Notes under the pieces: model-generated | Seen by the model: only the letters and a program-made list of their open reading frames with translations | What the model was told of the DNA's origin: nothing | Databases searched by the model: none | Part shown: positions 27,202-32,482 of the stretch, one piece after another | Layout: every line of letters begins with the position of its first letter | Position numbering within the stretch: position 1 is the first letter of the stretch | Position numbers and translations under genes: made by a program | Source of the DNA: Tannerella sp. | GTDB taxonomy: Bacteria; Bacteroidota; Bacteroidia; Bacteroidales; Tannerellaceae | Assembly (NCBI GenBank): GCA_031267935.1 | Contig: JAIRYD010000133.1 | Location: 1-32,482, forward strand | Direction of reading: 5' to 3' | DNA length: 32,482 bases

Positions 27202-28629
27202 TCAACTGGAAGGATTCTGCATCACTCTGAAATTCTTCGTCATATTCCCCGCCTTGACGCTGATGGTTCCCGTCCGGGAAACCGTTTCCGGTCCTACAAT
27301 GATTTTCATATACCCGTCATGACTGTCGTCGACAGTGATCCATCCGTCGGAGGTGGTTGCCGTCCATCCCGCAGGGTGGCTCGTTTCGACGCCGACGTAA
27401 AACGTGCCGCCCGCATTGCCTGTCGTGATCGTACTCAGGTTCAGGCTCAGCCAGTGCATCTCCTTCACGACGACATTGCTCATGTCGGCCAGATTCCAGT
27501 CAAGAATCTCGACGCCGAGATTGCCTTTCTTGGAATAAAACGCGCTGTCGGCGGTGTTATGTCCGTCGCCGGTTACGTTTTTGATAATGAACTTATAACG
27601 GTGGTTCCGCAACAGCGGTCTGTATGCTTCAAATACTCCGCCGCTGTTTCTCTTTTCGAAGTCAAGGCGATAATATTGTGTGACGCCCAGCGGCGTATAC
27701 GTGCCGCCCACGACCAGACACGTGGCGGCAAAATCGTCTCCGCGATCGACGGCTGCGGCTTCGTATGTGTAAATCGTCTGCAGCAACTTGTGGTCGCCCG
27801 GCGGCACGGCGTAATGCTGGCCGGACCAAACGGTAAGCGGCTGCAACATATTTTCGGTCGGGATTGAAGGACTCGTCACTCTCATTCCGTCGCCATCCGT
27901 GATGATTCCGCTTGTGAGATCGTTGGGAGCTACGCGTCCGTATACTTTACGGTTATACAGGTAGACGTCCGTCAACGTAAAATCGGGTATGACGGCCGGC
28001 TCGTCCGCATATACTTCAATCGAAACTACGCTCCGCAAAAGCGTGATGCCCTGCAGACCGTGTTCTTTCATACTGTCGTTAATCCTCAGATTGCCGGCGC
28101 TCTGTCCCCACATGGGCAAAGGTTTGTACGATCCCGAAGTCACATTCCATACCATCAGATTATGAGACAGCAACCGGGCCAGCAATGCTTCTTTCTGCGC
28201 GCCGTGGGCAGGACTCAATGTTTCCAGTTCGTCTTCCACATTGGCAAGAAACACCAGCCGACAGTCAGTCGTATCGTTTTTCTGAAGTACTACGCTGAAC
28301 GACTTTTCGTTATATGGCGTCGTTTCCGGCGGAGTGATTGTGGTCGGAATGCCTTTCGCGCGATAGTCGAAATATTCGGCCTGCGTATCTTCGTCGACAC
28401 GGAACACCAGCACGTCGATGGTTCGGATCTCGTTTTCCGCGGCTTCGCTCATGCCGTACGTATGCGGCGTGGCGTTGGGCATGCGCACCGTGAAGACGAT
28501 ATGTTTCAGCGGCTCGCCCGATATCGGGCCGGGCACCTCGACAGCGGATGTACACGCCGTCAGCATCGCCAGCAAAAGGCATGATGCGGCGAGGGTGAAA
28601 CAGTATGCTATTTTATGTAACTCAGTCAT
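27202..28629 (-). CDS. Minor fimbrillin-like lipoprotein with BACON-like C-terminus
   Basis: 475 residues; lipobox MLTAC (Cys26). The fimbrillin pattern matches the FISUMP neighbour: IVFTVRMPNATPHTYG first strand, ENEIRTIDVLVFRVDED, CRLVFLANVEDE, LLRSVVSIEVYADE, YRPLLRNHRYKFIIKNV. The last 85 residues form a BACON-like domain (GGTFYVGVETSHPAGWTATT, DGYMKIIVGPETVSRTGTIS, KNFRVMQ). A lipidated precursor fits type V pili, where subunits are exported as lipoproteins and polymerise by strand exchange. It starts 18 bp after the FimB-like stop. Being downstream of the anchor fits the minor-subunit order of mfa and fim operons. Confidence 0.87.
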   Translation of the reverse strand: MTELHKIAYCFTLAASCLLLAMLTACTSAVEVPGPISGEPLKHIVFTVRMPNATPHTYGMSEAAENEIRTIDVLVFRVDEDTQAEYFDYRAKGIPTTITPPETTPYNEKSFSVVLQKNDTTDCRLVFLANVEDELETLSPAHGAQKEALLARLLSHNLMVWNVTSGSYKPLPMWGQSAGNLRINDSMKEHGLQGITLLRSVVSIEVYADEPAVIPDFTLTDVYLYNRKVYGRVAPNDLTSGIITDGDGMRVTSPSIPTENMLQPLTVWSGQHYAVPPGDHKLLQTIYTYEAAAVDRGDDFAATCLVVGGTYTPLGVTQYYRLDFEKRNSGGVFEAYRPLLRNHRYKFIIKNVTGDGHNTADSAFYSKKGNLGVEILDWNLADMSNVVVKEMHWLSLNLSTITTGNAGGTFYVGVETSHPAGWTATTSDGWITVDDSHDGYMKIIVGPETVSRTGTISVKAGNMTKNFRVMQNPSS

Positions 28630-28647
28630 CGTTACTTCATCGTTTTT

Positions 28648-29742
28648 TTACATGTGCAATTCATTGTCACTGACGGAAAAATTCCAGTTTCCGATACTTA
28701 CGCCGACAGACAGCGATGTTTCATCGTCGGGGTTGCCGTCTATCGTAAACCGCATATAGAATACATACATGGTGGTGAAATCCAACTGCAACCGTCCTAC
28801 GGCATAGCGTTGAAGAATGTCTATCAGATCGATCCCTTCGTCCAGTCCGTTGATTCGCCAGGGTTCGCCGTTCCGGTAAAATTTCAACATCGGCCTGGCA
28901 CGTATTGTGCCGCGATCGTTGATCATCAGCGTGCTGCGCGATGTATACCATTCCGTGCCCGTATCGTCGACCGGCGAAAAACCTGATTTATAGTAATTCG
29001 TAGGTGCGCTGATCAGACTGTTGTCAAAATCGTAATAGCTGTTGTTGGCGGCAATCACCGTTTCGAACACGTCGTCGACGGGGTCGGAGCTTCTCACGGC
29101 GGTACCGTCGATCCGAATATTAAACATATAGGTGTCCTGCCGCAGATGGAGGCGCAGCGAATCGTAGGCTTCGGCACGGGTGGAAGGGGTTATCACGACA
29201 TTGTCCAGCACGCCGTAATACAGATTGTCCACGCCGGCGGTAATGGTGTCGCCCGGGAAAAGATAGTTGACGGAAAAATCGCTGAAATGACTGATATGCT
29301 TTATCGGCGTGACCGGCGCTATGGCAAAATTGCTTCGCCTCAGACCGCCCCATGCCACAAACTTGTAATACCCGGCCGCCAGCGAAACGGGCATGTAATA
29401 GATGCCTTTCTGTCTGAGCGTCGGCTGCAGGTCGGTGTATTTATCGATGTACACACCTGTCACCGCGTCGAACACGTATAAATCTACCTGCGATACGGCG
29501 TCCATATTGGAAGGGCGAATGCCCTTTTCGACCGTCAGGACTTCGGGATCGGCGTCCGTTATCTGCTCGACATCGTCGTATTCAAAAAATATGCGCACCG
29601 AACGCACCGTGTCGCCACTCACATACGGCGCCGGTGCACAGTCGTCCATATTGTCATTGATACACGACTGAAAAAACAGGCACGTACCGAATACGGTCGC
29701 AAGGATCACCTGCAGGAAATATTTTTTTGACGCTCGTTTCAT
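28648..29742 (-). CDS. FimB/Mfa2 family fimbrial anchor lipoprotein
   Basis: 364 residues; lipobox LFFQSC (Cys27) followed by the family pattern C-x7-C (CINDNMDDCAP). The body reads as an N-terminal beta-rich domain (VRSVRIFFEYDDVEQ, VSQVDLYVFDAVTGVYIDKY, GYYKFVAWGGLRRSNF) and a C-terminal domain ending GNWNFSVSDNELHM. Proteins of this family cap the pilus base and hold it to the outer membrane, and loss lengthens fimbriae in Porphyromonas, as established for FimB and Mfa2. It is second in the locus, 264 bp after the major fimbrillin. A terminator-like hairpin in that gap would lower its expression relative to the major subunit. Confidence 0.92.
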   Translation of the reverse strand: MKRASKKYFLQVILATVFGTCLFFQSCINDNMDDCAPAPYVSGDTVRSVRIFFEYDDVEQITDADPEVLTVEKGIRPSNMDAVSQVDLYVFDAVTGVYIDKYTDLQPTLRQKGIYYMPVSLAAGYYKFVAWGGLRRSNFAIAPVTPIKHISHFSDFSVNYLFPGDTITAGVDNLYYGVLDNVVITPSTRAEAYDSLRLHLRQDTYMFNIRIDGTAVRSSDPVDDVFETVIAANNSYYDFDNSLISAPTNYYKSGFSPVDDTGTEWYTSRSTLMINDRGTIRARPMLKFYRNGEPWRINGLDEGIDLIDILQRYAVGRLQLDFTTMYVFYMRFTIDGNPDDETSLSVGVSIGNWNFSVSDNELHM

Positions 29743-29839
29743 TTTTTTCTTCGTAATAATTATCCTTCACTTCAATCTCCGGTCGATAAAATGTTTTTTT
29801 CGGCCGTCAACAGTCTCAATAATTCAATTCACACACAAC

Positions 29840-29912
29840 ACGAACCAGGCTGTTGGGGGCTTCTCCCCCACCCTTTCGTCGGACGGATGCTTCCGACGCC
29901 GGCGCACATCGC
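29840..29912. other. Two GC-rich hairpins in the fimbrillin-anchor gap
   Basis: GGGGG-CTTCT-CCCCC and GTCGGA-CGGATGCT-TCCGAC are short perfect stems between the major fimbrillin and anchor genes. They are much more GC-rich than other gaps of the locus. They may belong to a leader RNA or a repeat; no known RNA family was recognised. Confidence 0.4.
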
Positions 29913-29930
29913 CTTGCCTGATTCACAAAG

Positions 29931-29974
29931 GGAACAAAAGGGGGGATGCAAAACCTGAAGGCATGCATGCCCCC
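29931..29974 (-). terminator. Terminator-like hairpin after the major fimbrillin gene
   Basis: On the minus strand GGGGGCATGC pairs with GCATCCCCCC (one mismatch) around a 15-nt loop, followed by TTTTGTT. It begins 33 bp after the fimbrillin stop. Partial termination here would give far more major subunit than anchor and minor subunits. Confidence 0.6.
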
Positions 29975-30006
29975 TTCTTTGTACAATATAAACTAACAAA
30001 ATAATA

Positions 30007-31434
30007 TCAAAGTCCTCCCAATTCCGTATCAGATTCCACCAGCGTCCAGGGCTGAATGAGCACATCTACCGTAATCAGCGTGATTGTTCCCAGCGGATTT
30101 TCCGGATCCGGCGGTTCCGGATTAGAATAACCTAACGCATTGAATTTCGTAATTCTCGAATCATAGTAAAAATTTCGGACAGCCGCATAAGGCGCCGAAT
30201 ATTCCGTCTTCGGGTCCAGATATACCAGATAATAGCAATATCCGTCTTTATAATTGCCGAGGTATGAGGCGCTCGGTGTAGCAGTGCCCCATGCGCTTCC
30301 GATCGCGGCATTGGTGAAATACAGATATTCGCCTCCGGCCGTAATATATACGTACAGATCATTCTGCACAACCGTATTCGCAGGTCGCGTAAGCGAATCC
30401 GTCTGTCCGGGCGTAAATGCCGTAACGATCTGGTCGGGACGGAATTTGGCTCGTATGGAAACATACGACATCAAACCCTGCAGGTACGGCACGTCGCTGG
30501 TATTCTCTACGGTGTATTTCGAAACTCTACTGGCGACTGCTGTTCCATCGTCATCCGCATCTGCGTATGCGGCGGAAATGATGGAAGTATTAGTACCGAA
30601 ATCATGTACGAAATCGGCGCCATAGGTCGAATAGTTACTGTCATAATTCGGGTCTTCGATGATTCCGGAAGTAACTTTTTGCAAAGGATAGAGTTTCGTG
30701 TTTACATTACCCATACAGAACGTCAAGTCTCCCGTAGCCGTAGTCAGGAATGTGGCGCCCGATGCCGTATTGTTCGGCGAGGTAGACAGGGTCGGAGCCT
30801 TGCGAACCGTCGCTTTAGCTGCCAGACGTGCTACCGTAATCGTAAATTCATTCTCGTGAGTGGTCCGGGGATCCACCACGCCGGCGGCAATCGTAAATGT
30901 GGTATTGGCCGCCGTATTGACGCTGAACATGGCAAAACCGTCCGTAGCATCAGAAATGGCATTTCTCAGTGCGAGACCGGTAGCCGAATAAACGCCCTGC
31001 ACCCCTCCACTGCCTTCGATCACGGCTTTAGCCGCTGCCGGCAGGTTGATACCCACATAGATTCGCTTCGTTCCGCTCAACACTTCAATCGAGTTTTTCA
31101 TTACATATTTGTTGTCGTCTACCAAGTCAAAATCAGCGGGATATGCCAATGACACATGCTTTTCGAGCGTTCCGCCATACACATACACATCTACAGTCTT
31201 CACGACCACTTCAGTCGCTTTTGCATTCGGGTCTGCTGCATAAGTAGTTACCTTCGGAATGGTAATCGACATCTTCGTCGGTTCTCCCTCTACGCCCGAA
31301 ACAGGGTCTATCCCGTCACTGGTCGTAGTCGTACAGCTTGTGAAACACAAGCCGGTTGCGGCAAAAGCCGCGAAAAGTCCGAGTGCAATCATTCGGCCTT
31401 TTCCAATTCTCTTTTTTCCATCTGTTTTTTTCAT
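30007..31434 (-). CDS. Mfa1-type major fimbrillin (lipoprotein precursor)
   Basis: 475 residues; lipoprotein signal with lipobox CFTSC (Cys34). The fimbrillin N-terminal domain begins KMSITIPKVTTYA and EVVVKTVDVYVYGG, with KRIYVGINLP and TITVARLAAKATVRKAP as further conserved strands. The C-terminus VRNFYYDSRITKFNALGYSNPEPPDPENPLGT...VDVLIQPWTLVESD is the Mfa1 C-terminal pattern, including the linker rich in Pro and the W-x-V ending strand used in polymerisation. First gene of the locus, followed by a terminator, consistent with high-level structural subunit. No Arg occurs between Cys34 and Arg124, so gingipain-like cleavage after Arg in the usual place is not possible; Lys residues (54, 61, 72, 79) are. 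The start could also be Met15, but the outer ATG is kept. Confidence 0.9.
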   Translation of the reverse strand: MKKTDGKKRIGKGRMIALGLFAAFAATGLCFTSCTTTTSDGIDPVSGVEGEPTKMSITIPKVTTYAADPNAKATEVVVKTVDVYVYGGTLEKHVSLAYPADFDLVDDNKYVMKNSIEVLSGTKRIYVGINLPAAAKAVIEGSGGVQGVYSATGLALRNAISDATDGFAMFSVNTAANTTFTIAAGVVDPRTTHENEFTITVARLAAKATVRKAPTLSTSPNNTASGATFLTTATGDLTFCMGNVNTKLYPLQKVTSGIIEDPNYDSNYSTYGADFVHDFGTNTSIISAAYADADDDGTAVASRVSKYTVENTSDVPYLQGLMSYVSIRAKFRPDQIVTAFTPGQTDSLTRPANTVVQNDLYVYITAGGEYLYFTNAAIGSAWGTATPSASYLGNYKDGYCYYLVYLDPKTEYSAPYAAVRNFYYDSRITKFNALGYSNPEPPDPENPLGTITLITVDVLIQPWTLVESDTELGGL

Positions 31435-31674
31435 CTCAGTTTTAATCTAAATTCAAAATATTAATATTACGTTGCTTTTTTATTTGGTTGAATTATAATT
31501 CATAAAAACCTTTTTAATGCATCCTTTTTTTATTTTTTTCAAATTATTCTCCAACCGTTTCAGTTAAATCGGTGCAAAGTTGGGCGTTTTTTAATAAATA
31601 TCTTTTCCTTATCAACCTTTTTTATTCGTAATTCTCGCGAAAATTTCGCGCAGGTCAAAAAAAATTCGCGATAA

Positions 31675-31682
31675 CAAAAGTA
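31675..31682 (-). promoter_or_regulatory. Candidate -7 box of the major fimbrillin promoter
   Basis: Minus strand TACTTTTG, an exact TAnnTTTG match, 241 bp before the ATG, implying a leader of over 200 nt. A one-mismatch box (CAACTTTG, 31575-31582 minus) lies nearer and is an alternative. Neither has an obvious -33 TTG. Confidence 0.45.
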
Positions 31683-31693
31683 AATTCAGCATT

Positions 31694-31709
31694 TTATAGG
31701 ATTCTATAA
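31694..31709. promoter_or_regulatory. Palindrome just upstream of the candidate fimbrillin promoter
   Basis: TTATAG-GATT-CTATAA, 6-bp arms, 12-27 bp upstream of the -7 box, where an operator would overlap the -33 region. AT-rich context lowers confidence. Confidence 0.35.
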
Positions 31710-32096
31710 CTAAAAAAATATTGATTTTATTAAAAGAAAATATGTATGCCGTTGAATATCAGAGATTTTTTTCGAATGATATTCCGGCCGGGAGCATGCT
31801 GCTAATAAATATAATGACAATTATCGGATAAATAATGCGGGCGTTTCAAAGTGGATATTTCTTATAATTAGCTCAAAAAGATTGTAAAAAGGGACTCCCC
31901 GGACATCGAAAACGGGAAAAAAAGGAAGATAAATGAAAAATTAGCGAATGAACAAATGCGAGGGCCGGCGAATTTTAACACTTCTTTTTGTTGTTTCGGG
32001 ACTTCATCGGATGCAGAGACAGACCTGCGTGTCTGCCCGTTCGCAAGCCTTGAATCCGGCGTTTTTAGAGATTCCAGGAAATATATCCGGGTTTTG

Positions 32097-32163
32097 TGAA
32101 CGATGAACTGTGAATCCGTTCATCGTTCATCGTTTATCGTTAAACTCACAGCCCGCGTGAAGT
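32097..32163 (-). repeat. Dispersed repeat, copy B (minus orientation)
   Basis: Minus strand reads ACTTCACGCGG, then AACGATAAACGATGAACG and CGGATTCA, as in the copy at 8959. This copy also has perfect 12-bp inverted arms TGAACGATGAAC (32097-32108) and GTTCATCGTTCA (32118-32129) around a 9-nt loop. Confidence 0.75.
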
Positions 32164-32214
32164 CAGGGCAACCGCACGGGCGTTGGATCTTTCAGGCTTG
32201 AAAAGCCGGATTTC

Positions 32215-32380
32215 CATAACCGCAGGTAAGCGCAGCGCAGCCTGCGGCAGAGACATGACTCTCCGTGTCCCCCTGCCTGAAAGGCAGGACAGCGCGTGTA
32301 ATCCAAATCCTGCCTTTCAGGCAGCGAACCGGCGGCTGACATACCTTCCGCAGGCTGCGCTGCGCTTACCTGCGGTTATG
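32215..32380. repeat. Nested inverted-repeat element with perfect 33-bp arms
   Basis: Arms at 32215-32247 (starting CATAACCGCAGGTAAGCG) and 32348-32380 are exact reverse complements over 33 bp, 100 bp apart. Inside, CTGCCTGAAAGGCAG (32273-32287) and CTGCCTTTCAGGCAG (32310-32324) are each a hairpin and also exact reverse complements of each other. The whole could fold as one long cruciform or several stems. No transposase is present, so a non-autonomous element or REP-like intergenic repeat is likely. Confidence 0.85.
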
Positions 32381-32386
32381 AAAATA

Positions 32387-32401
32387 ACGCCCTTCGGGCG
32401 T
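32387..32401. repeat. Short GC-rich hairpin next to the nested element
   Basis: ACGCCC-TTC-GGGCGT is a perfect 6-bp stem with a 3-nt loop, 7 bp beyond the right 33-bp arm. No U-tract follows on either strand. Probably part of the same repeat element. Confidence 0.6.
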
Positions 32402-32482
32402 GCCGTCTTGCCGGTGTCCGGTGCAGTGGATGCGTAACATGAGTTATCAGATTGAAGACCACAATACAGATACTGTAACTTT

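Larger units (their letters stand above)
31435..32482. other. Long gene-free region upstream of the fimbrillin gene
   Basis: No credible gene up to the window edge. The first 500 bp are strongly AT-rich and hold the candidate fimbrillin promoter and a palindrome. The rest holds the second dispersed repeat and a nested inverted-repeat element. The 84-codon frame at 32183 runs through the inverted repeats and is not a gene. Confidence 0.75.

Noticed and set aside
31754-31784. GAATATC/GATATTC pair as invertible promoter ends
   Set aside because: Arms are only 7 bp and enclose 17 bp that contain no promoter box.
32183-32437. 84-codon plus-strand ORF at the right edge
   Set aside because: It is the translation of the nested inverted repeats; the same stretch is open mostly because of its GC-rich symmetry.

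Overview
The window is chromosomal DNA from a Bacteroidales bacterium; a Tannerella, Parabacteroides or Dysgonomonas-like lineage is possible, but I cannot name the genus. The evidence is gene content (FimB/Mfa2 and Mfa1-type fimbrillins, DUF3575, DUF3868, DUF5106, FISUMP and BACON-like domains, an OmpA-type protein), the repeated Bacteroidetes -7 promoter box TAnnTTTG in front of many genes, and the general lack of Shine-Dalgarno sequences.

Left part (1-14.3 kb), mostly housekeeping. A truncated Rpn/PD-(D/E)XK nuclease tail converges on a serC-serA-DUF1015 serine operon (minus strand). Facing away from it is a dxs-trkA-trkH operon (plus strand), joining isoprenoid precursor synthesis to a two-component potassium uptake system. 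A roughly 1 kb gene-free repeat island (8903-9879) follows, with a dispersed repeat, a 4-unit 21-bp tandem array and a 114-bp tandem duplication carrying REP-like palindromes. Next come an ABC-F ATPase (plus), then rny, zapA and a small coiled-coil gene (minus), and a small winged-helix gene.

Right part (14.4-31.4 kb), a single-strand cell-surface locus of about 17 kb, all on the minus strand. In transcription order it encodes: an Mfa1-type major fimbrillin; a strong terminator-like hairpin; a FimB/Mfa2-type anchor lipoprotein; a minor fimbrillin with a BACON-like C-terminus; a related minor subunit that also carries a FISUMP domain; a 1569-residue FG-GAP/VCBS adhesin with a C-terminus like a type IX secretion sorting domain; a clostripain-family (C11) lipoprotein protease; an AraC-type regulator; a DUF3575 outer-membrane-like protein; a DUF3868/OmpA/TPR protein; and a DUF5106 thioredoxin-like lipoprotein. 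I read this as a type V (FimA/Mfa1-superfamily) pilus with an unusually large adhesin, its own candidate processing protease and its own regulator. The combination, rather than any single gene, is the most interesting system here.

The right edge (31.4-32.5 kb) has no gene I can support. It holds the AT-rich leader and candidate promoter of the major fimbrillin, a second copy of the dispersed repeat in opposite orientation, and a nested inverted-repeat element with perfect 33-bp arms.
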